Shown piece after piece: positions 36,856-50,296 of a stretch of DNA of 64,000 nucleotides; the first letter of the stretch is position 1; each line of letters starts with the position of its first letter. The notes under the pieces are model-generated. The model was not told the DNA's origin. It was given only the letters and a program-made list of their open reading frames with translations, and made no database searches. The position numbers and the translations under genes were made by a program. The DNA is from Phascolomyces articulosus. Lineage: Eukaryota > Mucoromycota > Mucoromycetes > Mucorales > Lichtheimiaceae. Location: assembly GCA_025677815.1 (NCBI GenBank), contig JAIXMP010000021.1, forward strand, positions 744,001-808,000, given 5' to 3'.

Positions 36856-39063
36856 TTAGTCTTCTTGTTGTGCTTCGCGACTAGCCATCATATTACGATA
36901 ACGTTCAGTACGGATAAAACGTGGAACAGAATCTTGTGCCATTATACGACAAATGTGGTCGTTTACACGGTCGTACAATCCAATAAGATCATTGAGGATA
37001 TCAATATTAGGTCCATGCAATACCACGGACTTTTGATCCGTTACCACTTGAATTGTACCAGAAGAGAATGGAAGATCCCTGGTCGCACCAGCAGCAACTG
37101 CGAAAGTTGCGGTAACAAGCTTGATGATTTCTTGGCGTAAGCCATGGTCAATGTTGACTTCCGAAGGTGCATTCGGGCCGAGGTAAGTATCGTATAATTT
37201 ATAGGAATCGGACAACAGTTCTTTCTGACTAGCGTTGGCATTGTTTTTCTTCCGTAAAGTGTGGAACGCGACCCAAAAGTTGATGTTCTCTTCACAGTAA
37301 TTGGCCTTCATAAAATCACGAAAATACATACGTTGTACTCGATCTTCGAGAATCTGTGTCAATCGCATCCATTGTGAATCCTTGGGTAAACTATTACTAG
37401 ATATCGGAACATGTTCACCTCCATGAACAATTTCATCCCCTACATCCAATCCACTATCTTGTGAAGAGGAGGAAGAAGTGGCTGAACGTCTCATTCCTTT
37501 ATCATCTGTCTTGCTGTCCTGAGCACTACTAGTAGCACCCCCCGCTCCTGACCGCAGTTTGAGTAACTTTTGTGTCAACTCGTCAAGTTCTTCTTCTGAA
37601 CTCTTTAAACTGGATTGGTCGTCAGAAGAGGAAGATTTATCCTGCTGTTGTGTACTGAATCCAAAATCATATTTTTTATTTCCTTCTGATTCAATGACGA
37701 TTTCTTTGCTCCCTGTTGCTTTGCTGAGAGATTGAGGTTGTTGTTTGCGTTCATTCACGGTTGCCTGAGGAACACCCATGATTACAACGTGTTCATCTGT
37801 TGGTAATAGCCGATTCGCATGAGCTTTTTGCTTTTGTACCAATTCAGTTTTATCACCAAATGATTGGTCGCTCGATGAATCGACAGAACTGGCTTTATCA
37901 CAGATTTGTTCCCAACCAAGTACTTTTTGTCCCCGTTGCGTCACATAGTAAAGTGTGCTTTTCGTCATTTTGAATTGTGCCACACTATCTCCACGGGTAT
38001 AATTTTCACGATCGGCTTTGTCAATAATTTGATCGATCCATCCATACAACACAAATTCTGCTGCTATTGATTCTGCTTCTTGTGGCGTCACTGCAGTGGT
38101 GTATTCGGATAACCATTCAAAACATTGATATCCATAGAATGTAAAACGAAAATCACCTAAATTTCTTTCCTTAACACCACCTACATCATCGGCTAATAAC
38201 TTTTCTGTTGGTAACCATGCCATCATTGTCTATACATCAACAGTTATAATAATAATATTGATTAATTCATTTGCTTTTTTGAGAGTCAAACGTCTAAATA
38301 TAAGATAATTTTTTACCCGAAAACAATTCGTCATATTAGGTCTATTGAACGCCAATTTATCGTCTTTATGTAGTCGTTCAAACGTAAAGATTTTAAAGGA
38401 ATCTATTCGTGCCATGGACTCTTGCATATGACTGACGGAAACATGCGCTCGTTTTGAGAATTGTTGAATCATATACTTGGCTTTGGGTGTAGGTCGCCAA
38501 ATGCCTTTATCTTTCATTGTACGATTCTGTGGATTGAGGGCATCTTCAGCAAGTCGTGCATTGAGAACGTGAGTACCTAACGTTTTTGCCATGATGGGTG
38601 TCATGCTAAAAGTGGTTGTGGTGCGCGTAGAAATTTGTCGTGTAGGATCGGCTGGATCAGGTGTTCGAACGACATGAGTAAATTTAAGGTCTGCCAAAGA
38701 CTTTATTGCTTCTTCTGTTGTGAATGTGCCAGCATAAGTTCGAAAGAAGGAGCGGTGTTCGGTAAGAGGCATTTGTATTAGTAAGGCTGAAAAAAGATCA
38801 AATAAATCCTAAAACATGATATAATAATGCATGCATATATTTCTGTCAGTTCTACTTTTTTTTTCATCTCTCTTTCAATAGAATTCAACTAGTAAAGTGT
38901 GATTTCTTATTGTGATTTGGTTATTATCAAAAGAAAAAACCATTGGAAAGGATAAAAATTCTATTGGTATGATGAATGATTGGTTACTAACTTTAACATA
39001 AGGTCGACCTGTAGAGGTGACGCGCATCATGGATGTATAAGTAGCCAGATGACTATTTGGCAT
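36856..39063 (-). CDS. Regulator of G-protein signalling with DEP region (FlbA/Sst2 type)
   Basis: Three exons (38992-39063, 38317-38808, 36856-38229) give 645 residues. The N-terminal half has the DEP architecture of fungal FlbA/Sst2-type RGS proteins: SLTEHR-like phrase PLTEHRSFFRTYAGTFTTEEA, the TTTTFSMTPIMAKTLG stretch, and a second DEP unit around LGDFRFTFYGYQCFEWLSEY and EFVLYGWIDQI. A Ser/Gln-rich linker follows (about 320-470). The RGS domain occupies about 475-635 (RLTQILEDRVQRMYFRDFM, EENINFWVAFHTLRKK, then DVPRF-like SVPRFIRTERYRNM). Such proteins speed GTP hydrolysis by G-alpha subunits at the plasma membrane and dampen pheromone or nutrient signalling. The first exon encodes only 24 residues and was joined at AAA/GTTAGT to DLFDLFSALLIQM, which fits the family. 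Confidence 0.9.
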
Positions 39064-41005
39064 AATGAATAATTATGATACAAAAGAAAAATATAAATAA
39101 ATCGAATGAAAAGGAAAGAAAGAAAGAATAAGTGGGGTTGATCGTAGAGTGTATGAAAAAAAAAAAAAAAACTAAAAAGAGGGCGTGTTGTGTATTTTAG
39201 CCAAAAGCTAATATTTAGTAGTGAGAAAAAAAGGTTATCGCACCCAACAACAAAATCCAAGAGGCTGGTTTCTTTTTATTATTTTTTATTTTTTTGGGGG
39301 AGGAAAGGAGGAAGAAGTGGATGAGAAAGTATAAAATAAGTGAAAGAGAAGAAGAAGAAAAAAAAAGAAGGCGTAAATGTAAATGTTATTTAAAAAAAAA
39401 GTATCTGAGAAAAAGAAGAAAAGAAGAATACAAAAAATTGATCGGTTCGAAGTTTCGCATCATTATTCTTACTTTTCAATAAACAACAACCAAAATTTTA
39501 TTAACACCTCCAGTTTAACACGTGGCTCTCTTAACGGTATTAACTTGGGGTTCCGTTCTAGCTATTATTGGCGGTGTTGTCGTCAACACCACACACAGAC
39601 AAATTTGCAGTTATTATAAAAGAAGTAATTGATTGAGGATGTTGATTGTATTATTAGGTGAGAGAAAAAGAAATAAAGCAAACGAGAATTTGGGGGGAGT
39701 TACGCTAAACTTTAAAGTTCAGTACTGGGATTTTGTTTCTTGTCCAACTGTCTGTTCTCTCTCATCTCCATTTTTGTTCATTCAAATCGCGATATGCAAT
39801 CATTGTAATGACCGACAGGTTTAATACGAGGAGAAAATCATTAAAAATACTCCTAATCTTTTATTCTAAAAGTTTCATCCGATAAGTCGCGATTAGTTTC
39901 TTGTTCCAAGTAGATTCAGGCACACTATTCCCGCGGGATCAAAAGATCGTAAATATATTACCATGGAGATATAAGATGTTGTTACTATCGCCGCTAGCTG
40001 GAAATAATCATTCATTTACATTAATAATAAATTAAATAATAATATTTTGTTTTTAAGGAGTAAATAGGATTATACTAAATAACATTTTACCGGATATGAT
40101 TGATGATGATTGTTGTATTTATTAGAGTATATAATAACGAACTAACTAGCAATTACGTAGCTATTCAAACAAAAATGACAGCTTGCAAAGTTGACTTTTT
40201 GAGTTATATTATGTACATCGACGTAAACCGTGGATACTAATCATACAACTATTTTTATGATTTACACCGGATTGTTGTTTCACAGATTCTTTACATTTGA
40301 TCTATCGATCTTCTTTTTTGATTCCAACTTCATTTTCAATCATTTATTACTGGATCGATATTCTTTTTTTCATCCCCACCTTGTTCGGAAATAGGCTCCG
40401 CATGTTCAACCGAGATCACGGCCCGAAATCGCGCTTAAAAAGACGTACACATCAATCATCATCCCCCCATCCTTCAACTATATACCTTTATAGGCTTACA
40501 GCATTGATGTGGCCAACAAAACAGAAAAAAAAACATTTTTATGGCGTGATTTAAACATATTTCACACGGTCTATTTTGATTTTTTTTTTACTAATACGTA
40601 GTATTGATTTTATCAATACAATAAAAAAAAATGGGTTCTGATTTAGACTAAAAAAAATATAGTAGTGTAATACCAATTGTCTGTGCATCATGCATGTAAA
40701 TAAAATAGATCCGTCATCCGATGAAGGTAACACATCTAAGCAAGAAAAAACAACCCACACATTTTATTCCATACAACACACAAATATCACAAACTAAGAG
40801 TTTATTTTTCCATATGTCAGTCATTTACATGTTTAAAAAAAACGTGAGAAATAACAAATTTATATATATAATAATAATCATAACAAGGAAAAAACGTAAT
40901 AATGTATCGTGTATGGCTTTTTAATCTCTCTTACTTCCACTGACCTAATAATAAATATTAATGAAAAGAAGATGAGTATTATATATCCAAAATAAGAATC
41001 ATATT
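39064..41005. other. Intergenic spacer
   Basis: The first 350 bases are the RGS gene promoter and leader. The region 39290-39450 is purine-rich on the plus strand, which produces a Lys/Arg/Glu-rich open frame without meaning. Nothing else was recognised. Confidence 0.45.
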
Positions 41006-42347
41006 TTAAAAAGATATATAGACCTTTTTGTTTCGTTTTGGTCTATAACAACAACATACTTGTACAAAATTATGAAAGATTCTTTCGAAAAATCCCTTGT
41101 CACGCTCACCCCATTCTACTTTCCATGTTTCCCCATGTTGGAAAGTATCCATATCCATCCAACTACCAAAGACAGGTCGATTGTCTAAAGGTAGAGATCT
41201 ACCGGAAGCAGTGACAATGGATGTTATTTTTTTTGTGTTAAATGTAGCAACTTTACAAATCCTTTCTGCTAATATTTTCCCCGTGTCATCTATTTCAAGA
41301 TTAATCCAAGCAACGTGTTCTTTGTTGATTGATTGTACTCTGAATTGTTCTATAATAATGATAAGATATATATTTATATATAAAGTTGGTTTCATTATTC
41401 TCTTATAATATGCCTTTCTCCTCCTCCCCCTTCGCCACAACCATATAAAGATACCAAAATAAAATATAATAACAACATACTTTGGCGTGGCTCTTCTCCA
41501 TTGTCTGACTCTTTACTATTCTTTTTGAATTTTTCTTTTTTCTTTTTTGATAGTTTCTTGGGTGAATGTTGTTGTGATTGATCATCTTCTTTTTCAACCA
41601 TGACAAAAGAATCATCATAAAATGACTGTTCATAGGGGATAGTCGAATGATCAAAATCCGGAGGTGTGGGTGGTTGAGGATAATAATTCATTAGACAGGA
41701 GTCATTTGAATTAGATGTACTTGTTGTCGGAGGATAACCACTCCAGTAAGGGGATTCAGAAGAGTACCAAGATCCTGCATCTGATACTGCATTGGTCATA
41801 AATGTTTGATTCCGAGGTGGGGGCGCCGGTGGTTCTTGAGGTAACGGTTTCGACGGTGTACAAGGAATTCTATATGTTTCTGGGTATTGTGGTTGTTGTT
41901 GTATTTGTGGTGCTGGTGGTGGACCTGCTATTTTCCATTCTTCCGTAAACATGGGTTGCTGCTGTTGTGTAGTAGTAGCACCAATACCAAACATACTATT
42001 ATTACCATGATCTACCATCGAGGCCCGTTGCTATCGATTAATTAATTAATTAAATCTCTTTCTCTTTTGGTTACACGTCCTCTTTTTTCTTTTGATAAGG
42101 TTGTTTAGTACATACCATTGGTTGGTGGTACGGTTCATAATAGTTGATTTGGTAACCCATTGGCATTTCACGATTGTCATTGGGATCTACTTTTTTTTTT
42201 TTTTAGAAATGGCCTGACATGGGTAACTGACATGTATATATATGTATTCCTTATACATTTATTTTTTGTATTTCAGAATGAAATCCTATCATATTATTTT
42301 TTTTTATATAGAATACCTTGATATTGTTGATGATAATACGAAGACAT
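41006..42347 (-). CDS. Pro/Gln-rich protein of unknown function
   Basis: Four exons (42317-42347, 42116-42186, 41481-42030, 41006-41349) give 331 residues. The first 220 residues are disordered and rich in Pro, Gln, Tyr and Ser (PGYQ-like MGYQINYYEPYHQPM, APPPRNQTF, YPQPPTPPDFDH), with a lysine block KKLSKKKKEKFKK near residue 200. The last 115 residues look like a folded domain: VQSINKEHVAWINLEIDD, VATFNTKKITSIVTASGR, then FGSWMDMDTFQHGETWKVEWGE, closing with a Cys-Cys-Cys cluster and basic residues. No family was recognised. The low-complexity first half and ordered C-terminal part are typical of regulatory or scaffold proteins; that is inference. The first exon encodes only ten full codons. 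Confidence 0.7.
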
Positions 42348-44885
42348 TTTGGATGCAAATTTGAAAATAAGAATAAAGTGTATATAATGCGAAAGACCCA
42401 GATCTATAATATATCTCCGTAACAAACACAACAATAACAGAATGCTATATATAGCAAAAAGAAATATTTTAAATGTGGTGTAAAAACTATTATTATCCCA
42501 TACAGAAGATCCTTTGTTGTTATTAAATTTTTTTTTCCAAGATTGGGATGAAAGAAAACAATGGCGCTCAAGAGCGCCCTATGCAACCTTATTATTTATA
42601 TATATAAAGACGTGTTGTGTATGACCTTTCCATATTTAGACATTCGGTTAAATGAATGATCCGCATGGTTTTTTTTTCTGTTTATGCATCATTGGCCACT
42701 CTCTTATTTTTCATTTTCGTCCAGTCAATAAATAAATAGAGAGAGTATTAAACTGTGATAGCTGTTATCAATAATTACTATTATTTCTTGTGATTAAATA
42801 TATAGAATTGACAACAATGATACAATCTATTTAGAATATATAATGCATACTTACGTATCAGGATGTTAAGGAGAGTATATGCAGAAATTTTTGCCTCTCT
42901 TTCGAATAAAAAATATCACGAGATAAAGACTCATTGTGATAATATAATCTTTACCACAATAAAACAATGGACAATGATAAAGAACACGAGCTATTTAAGA
43001 CCTTTTTTATAATGATATACTTTGTACAATATTATAATAATGTACAACGATTACTCCTTTCCTTATTATTATAATGAAAACGACAGGAATACTGTGGAAT
43101 TATATCATCCTTTTGCTTACCAATAGTCTTTGAAGTGAAAGAACCTCATGTACACAAACTAGGATACTATAAAACAGCGTTTTAATGTGTAAAATGCAAG
43201 GCTTTGCAACGAATTCTTTCATTTTCTCACAATTCCAAATTCCGCATCTTTTTATATGCAGCATGTCCTATTGGCGTGATTGTTAAAAAAATGTTGCTGT
43301 GTAATATTTGGCTATATCATACTTTTTATCATACACAATGTAACTTTTTTAATCATGATATAGGCCTTTTTTTTTTTTACTATATCTATGTCATTGTTAT
43401 AAATACCATCAGTATAATGAGAAGTTTTCAACAAGTAGTTTTTAGCGTATTATATATATATTTGATAGCCTCTATTTTTACTACAGAGCATTTTCATGCT
43501 ACATGCACAAGAGATTTATTATGTTACAACAATTGATTTGCATTGACGCAACTATAGTATTTTATATCACACTGACAACAACAAAGTATATATCTAGGAT
43601 AAAATGTCACATAATAAAAATATCAAGTATTTACCTAACACTCATTTTCTATCTCTTTGGTAATACAACGAATCACCAATAATTATATACTTTGTAATCT
43701 ATGGTACCTTTGAAAAGTATAACATGGTCACATATTTTATTTTATATATATGCTCGTGTAGAAATAAAAATGATGTACAAATACTAATAATTCATATATG
43801 TGACCAATGTGTTGTAGCATGGAGACTGAAGCTATGACATTTCATATTTTTAACAGCTTACACATATTATACCATTTTTCTTTGCTTATATGGATGTGTA
43901 ATAATTAAATACCTCATAGGAAAGGCCATCCAACATCTAGCGTAGTAGTATGGCAGATATATACTACTGTGACGAAAATATAAATATGAACATTTAGGTG
44001 CGACATAAACTGACTGTAAATGATGGTTTTATCAACCTTTTTAATCCATGCGATAGTGAGAAAAAGAAAAGCAAAGAAATATATAATATAGAAAAATAAT
44101 TGTTTTTTTTCTGTGCCTATAAAATAGAATCCAAGAATTACATCAACTATAAGGTTAACGAACAATAATACCTCTCTTGCACCAAAATAGCATGAGAAAA
44201 GTAAAAAGGGAAATCCACGATTTCTCATCTATAATTTGGTACACAGATAAATCTTGGATAAGGTTGTACGAAATGTAGATATACACGAAACATTACCATA
44301 TTCATCGATCTGCGCCACATTATTTAATAAAGTACGTATTTGCTATTAACTCCATCAATCATATCCAAAATGGAATGACTTACCAAACTCAAAAACAACA
44401 TCTTAGTACCTAGTTACTCACAATGAAGATGGTATAGTAACAAGAGCAAAACTATTAGTATATTCATCTTATTGCCTTCCCATTGTCGCTAATTAATAGT
44501 TTATATAAAAAAAATTAGAGAGTGCAAGCTAAATAAAATTTATCAAATCATTCACGGGTCAATGGTAGATTTCACTTCTGGGGAAAAGATCTGGTTTGTA
44601 ACACAATATACAAATAAAATCATCCATCGAATAAAATTATAACATTCCTTCTGTTTAATGCAAAAAGAAAATAGCGGAGGGCGGGACAAAAGAATTGGGT
44701 TCATTGGAAAAGTTTTGGTTCATCAAATAGTGCCTCTCTCTTTAATTTTCTTTCTTCCTCTCTTTATTTCGTTCTTTTCGCCACCTTTATTCCTCTCTTT
44801 TCTTCATTTTCATCCTCATATTAACTGAAAAGCAATTGAATAACGGAGATTAATCGAAAAAGAACAGAACACTCGAAAATAAAGA
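42348..44885. other. Intergenic spacer between divergent genes
   Basis: No gene was recognised in this 2.5 kb. The last 200 bases (44690-44885) are pyrimidine-rich and serve as the leader of the P450 gene. An open frame at 43914-44228 on the minus strand is hydrophobic but has no family character. Confidence 0.45.
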
Positions 44886-47842
44886 ATGGAACAACTAGTA
44901 CATTTCTTCAAGGATTATATCCTACCCCAATGGAAGCATAATCGACGATCTATTACAGCAGTATCTGCAGCTATTTATGTTGTTTATACAGTCTATCAAA
45001 AAATTAACAGGCCACCTAAAAGATTACGACATATCCCATATATTAATGGTATTGATACACTTACCAGTTTCTTCAAGAAAATACCCCTTGATAAAGTTAC
45101 AGATGAAGTGGCCCTTCCATTAGTTCTCGAGACAGACCATGGTTTATATTCGGTAAGTTTTTTTTTTGTCGAAAAAAAAAAAAAGTTGGTTTATTTCTAT
45201 TTTGTTTTCCCGCAAAATCATAAAAAGCGCTTCGGAGGAAAATGTGTAAATAAGACCGCGCACCCTACCGTCTTTATACAATATACAGATTTTTTTAATT
45301 GTATACCTTTGTACTGCTTTATACATATTTGGTTAACCTATTTTTTATTGACTATAATAATAATGCCTTTTCCAAATCCTTCTTTTATTATTACTATATA
45401 TGAACACCATCAACCAACGATAGAGAATAACCCCAGCTGGATGGCAAGTTGTCATTAGTGATCCTGCCATTGCAAAAGAATATCTATTCGATGCTAGTAA
45501 GTATATTGTTATGATGTACAATCATTTTATCAGCCAAAAGGACATATGCTGTCCAACATAAAAAAACAATAAGAGATCAACTGATGTCATCTTCTTTTAT
45601 AGATACTTTCCCCAAAGTCCCATTGAACAAACATTTTGAAGGCACTGTTATCGGAAGATTCATTATTGGTCCTAATATCCTATTTTTATCTGTATGTCGA
45701 TTATTTTTATTCATTGACAATTAGTATTAAAACAATTGATAAAATGGGAAAAAGTATAGTGTATTTAATAATATATTATGATCAATTGATGATTTATATA
45801 GGGTCAACATTGGAAGAATCAACGCAAGGTATTAAAATAGTAATATATAGTTATGTAAAAAAAAAAGAAACAAACAAACAGATGAAATTCTTATTAACTC
45901 CTGAACAACACAAAATTAAGATTGCCAATCCAGCATTTCATCGATCCATGCCATTGCAAGTCTTTGGTAAACTTACTGATAAATTATTTAGTGTTATGGA
46001 TCAATCCAATGGAAAATCTATCGATGCTTATGATTTGATGGAAAGGTAAAGAAAAAAATATTCATATATCACCCTGGTCGCTTTTTTTTTTTAGTTTTAG
46101 TTTTATCTGCATGTGACCATACAGATTTGATAATAAGACATATATAAATAATTTTTTAGATGGACACTCGATGCAATCGGAAATGCCAGCTTTGGTATGT
46201 TATATTATGCGAGAACGTAGGAGGGATGAGAGGTGCTTAAATAAATATAAACACATGGAATTGACTGATTTTTTCCCCTATCTTCTATTTATAATAATAT
46301 AATACACATAATAGGATTCGATTTCGGTGCCGTTACAGATAGTAATAATGAATGGGTCCATCGTTATAATGATGTTGTAGAAGCAACAATAGATCCACTT
46401 TATGCATTTTTACCTGTTCTTGAACGAAAATACCTTGATTGGTTCCCCAATCGAAAGAAAATCCATGATGAATTGTCCGTCTTTTTGGATATGATTCAAC
46501 ATATCATTGATGAAAAACGAAGAAAATTAGCTGATCCTTCACGTGATCGTTCGCAAGAAACTAAAAAAGAAAAAGATCTTCTTCAAATGATGATGGAAAG
46601 TGGAGAAGATGAAAATGGTGCTGTTTTAACAGATGAAGAACTCAAGGTACAAAACAATGCATAAAATTTACTGGACATATCTAAATTTTGCTTTTCTTTA
46701 TTTTCTCTATATTTATGACATTCCCTTTTATGATATTAGAGCAATATGTGCGTATTCTTTTTTGCAGGACATGATACAACCACTTCTGCTCTTTCTTTTG
46801 CAATTTATTATCTTGCAAAGCATCCTGTAAGTTATGATACAAAAAAAAAGAAGCTGGGGAAAAGAGATCATCGAAGAGGGCGGAAAAAAAGTCAATGATC
46901 TTTTAAAGGGAATAGTATATATCGAATAGAAGGTAGAAAAAAAGCATAAGACGACTGCAATGTAACAAGATAATTTTATAATAATTTTTCATAGGAAATG
47001 CAAGAACGTGCAAGAGAAGAAGCACAAAGAGTACTCGGAAACGAACCAAGAAACATTCGTCCCACTGTTGAACAATCAAGAGAAATGACATATATTGAAC
47101 AAATCATTAAAGAGGTAAATAAAATATCTATCTATGGACTTTTATCATAAAATTAATATTCTCTTGGTAAACCAAAATATTGATTGATTCGGGTATTATA
47201 TTCTATCTATTTTTTTTAGGTTCTCCGTATTGCAGGACCAGCTGATTCTCTTATTAGTCGTAAAGCTAACAAGGATACTGAATTAGGTGGTGTTTTTATC
47301 CCCAAAGGAACTGATGTTACGCTCAGGTAAGTAATTCATTGATAGATATTATTGATAATTGAGAAAAAAAATGGAAGATTCTGATAGGGTTTTTTTTAAT
47401 TAAAATTAATATACGCAAAAATTTGTCATTATTAGTATTTATAATCTTCAAAGAAATCCAAGAGTCTGGAATAATCCTGAAAAATTTGATCCTGAACGAT
47501 TTGCACCTGGTGGTGAAGCAGAAGGAAAAGATGCCAATGCTTGGATTCCATTTAGTTCAGGATCTCGTATTTGTATTGGAATGAACTTTAGTTTATCTGA
47601 GCAGCGATTCTTATTGCCCATGTTATGTAAGTTTTTTTTTTCACTCTAATTTATATATGAAAGATTGAAAAGATAAGCAGTAATTGTTACTTACTTGCTT
47701 ATAAATAATAATAATAATAGTACGAAAATATAAATGGTCTTTACCCAAGGATTCTATTCATCACGAAAAAATCGTTATTGAACTTGGATTAGGCGTTATC
47801 AGTCCAATTGATTTTAATGTGGTGTTTGAAAGACTATATTAA
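44886..47842 (+). CDS. Cytochrome P450 monooxygenase
   Basis: Twelve exons (44886-45152, 45424-45496, 45603-45691, 45802-45828, 45921-46045, 46160-46194, 46315-46646, 46740-46826, 46995-47114, 47220-47326, 47436-47626, 47721-47842) give 524 residues. An N-terminal anchor lies at about 22-40. Seen P450 marks are W-x-x-x-R in QHWKNQRK, AGHDTT (325-330) of the oxygen-binding helix, ExxR (Glu385-Arg388), PERF (440-443) and the heme loop FSSGSRICIG with Cys467. These are complete, so the enzyme should be active at the ER membrane with a P450 reductase. The style resembles the mucoralean CYP509/CYP5206-type families, but the substrate is unknown. Exon 4 is only 27 bases and ends at GTATTA. A decayed copy of exons 9-12 lies near 52403-53180. 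Confidence 0.92.
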
Positions 47843-48524
47843 TCTAATGTAGCATCATAAGAAATCGCGTCGTGCACATAGTAATATGTAACTTTTTATT
47901 ATTATTATACGTAAATACCCTCTGTATTATGCTATATAGTAGTGACTGATGTTATCATTATTATTAGTTATAAACATCTGTATTTCATATTATATGTATT
48001 TTTATAAAGTAATCCATTTATTTCTTATGTAATATCCTATTATCTCTATAAAGATATATACTATATTTTATATTTCCAATGATTGGGAAAGTGATGTAAT
48101 ACTGCCTCCTAATGATAGTTAGCATCAAAAAACCATATTATCAAATTATTTTTATAATTATACATAGTTTAGTATGGGGTAAGAGCATTGCAAGCTTATT
48201 AATAAATAGCTTATCTTTCACTGCAGAATAATAGTATTCATGAAATATATATACTTGTATTTAAAATTACTTTCGAAAATATTCGATGTGTTAGCATTCC
48301 TACACTGTCATTATAATTACATTCTTGTTCATTTTATTTCTAGGTAACACGGTTGCCATAGCAACGAAAATTGTTATCAACAAACCAAACTTATTTTTAA
48401 CAAAGAGGCTGAAGACCTGGCTTATTTGCGGCACACTTCGTTTACTTTGTGTAACCGTTTGCCATGAAAATAAAAAGAAGTGGTTTGTTCTTGTTTCGAA
48501 ACACTTCTTTCTTTACTTTACTCA
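47843..48524. other. Spacer between P450 and F-box gene
   Basis: The first 250 bases resemble the DNA after the P450 pseudogene (53180-53370), sharing an order of TAATATTA and TATATACTA-type runs. The remainder is the promoter of the F-box gene and contains no other gene. Confidence 0.5.
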
Positions 48525-50296
48525 ATGTCGAAACGAGCAGCCAATACAATGGTAGAGAAGAATCCAAAACGCAACAAAAATCAAGATATTACTGATTTCA
48601 CGGATGAAAACTTGCATAATAATGGTAGTGAACCCTTGCAACCCAAACTTGAACGCGAACAAGACGCGTTTGTGAATACCAGATTCGACAACAAGGATCG
48701 AGTTACAGAAAAATGCAACAAAGCAACAGAAAAAAATAATAAACAATTCGATATCATTGCCCATTTGTCGCAGGAGATTGTTAACCTCGTTTTGCAGGAA
48801 CTATGGCAAGAACAGTGTTTTGAACTACTTGCTGTATCGAAGGCATGGCGCGACAAAGTTTCCGCATATGCATCGGTATGGAGAACCATTGAAATTCGAG
48901 GTGACGAGGATTGCGTTAAAAATATTATTCGTTTACTCCCTTACGTTTGTGAACATGTCGTCGAACTGTCAGAAATCTACGGTGGTTTATTATCTAATGC
49001 ACTTTACGCCCAGATTGCAAAAGGTGGATTTAGCAAGCTTCAAAGACTATATTTGGTATGTACATGGAGGGTGATCAAAAACTGAAAGGGTGGTGGTAAT
49101 AAAAGTGAATGGAAAGGAATTAATTATTAAAAGAAAATGGTGTGATATTTGTTTTTAAAATAAATTAGGATAATCAATTGGATTCATCTGTTCCAACACT
49201 TATCGTTGCGCTTTCACAAGTCGCAAAAACACTAGAGTGTCTGACGATTAACATAGATAATATCCCCGCAGCAGTTGATCAAAAGAAGATTTTTGACACA
49301 TGCACGGAATTGCGTAGTTTGATCATCGATCACGATACACCTACTGCACTGGAAATAATAGAATCAAGTTGCAAACGACTCGAACGGTTCTGTATTGGTA
49401 AATCACACTTTTGCAACAAATTCAAAGAAGGGAATGTTACCATGAACGAAAAAAGAAAACATCATCGACAGTTGAGGTCTAGTTCATCCACTTTTACGGG
49501 TATCCAAGATTTTGCATTAAATATTCATAAAAACCCAAAAAGGTATATACCAATCATTCAACGAAATCAAGCCACGATTCAGACACTGTACTTGGATATT
49601 TGGAATGCTGCATATGATACGGATGAAGACGAACTAAAATATAGAGAAGATTGGGAATTATTGGGGGATTCCTGCAAGTTTCCAAATCTACAATCACTCA
49701 GCATTCACAGCGACTGTATAATGTTTAAACCTCTGATGGCTCGAGTAATACGAAACTCGCCAAACATACGAGCGTTAATATTTGATACCGTCTTTTTAGA
49801 AGAATTAGATCAAGAATTTCTTACGGCGATCACAACTTTATCGAGTCTACAAATGCTAGAGGTTGATGGAGAAACTGGAGGCGAAGAAGACTTACGAGTT
49901 ATTTTTGATGCCATGGCACCCAAAGGAAAAACAGATACATCCACATTAGAGTCTGTCAAATTTACATCCATCGATTTCGATCTGCGGGGTATCATCGATT
50001 CTCTTGCTAATATTCCAACAATACGACATCTTGAATTCGGATATTTAATATCTGAATCTAATGAGAGAGAATGTTTGGATCATCTATGCTCAAGATTTCA
50101 ATCCCATCCTGGTATTCGCTCTCTCTCGTTTAAAGAAGTTGATAATATTGATGATGAAATGCTGGTCCATTTGGCTGCTATTGAAGGACTTGAATCCCTT
50201 CATTTAGAAGACATATGCTGGATTACTCCTCAAGGATGGTCGGTTTTTGATGATTCATCTGTCAAGCTAACCACAGTACGATGCAATAGAAATTAA
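48525..50296 (+). CDS. F-box protein with leucine-rich-like repeats
   Basis: Two exons (48525-49055 and 49169-50296) give 552 residues. The start chosen is the ATG at 48525; an in-frame upstream ATG at 48480 would add 15 residues. A charged N-terminus (1-74) is followed by an F-box at about 77-120 (IIAHLSQEIVNLVLQELW, then LLAVSKAWRDKVSAYASVW). The rest shows irregular leucine-rich repeats (LQRLYL, LRSLIIDHDTP, LQSLSIHSDC, LQMLEVDGETG, IRSLSFKEVD, LESLHLEDICW). F-box proteins are substrate receptors of SCF ubiquitin ligases: the F-box binds Skp1 and the repeats bind the target. The target is unknown. The gene sits between P450-derived and downstream sequences that are adjacent in the decayed duplicate, so it was either inserted here or lost there. 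Confidence 0.85.

Noticed and set aside
39294..39482. Lys/Arg/Glu-rich 62-codon frame
   Set aside because: It is produced by a purine-rich tract, without codon or motif evidence.
48480..48524. Upstream in-frame ATG extending the F-box protein by 15 residues
   Set aside because: The ATG at 48525 lies right after a pyrimidine-rich stretch and gives a normal charged N-terminus; the extension (MVCSCFETLLSLLYS) looks like translated leader.
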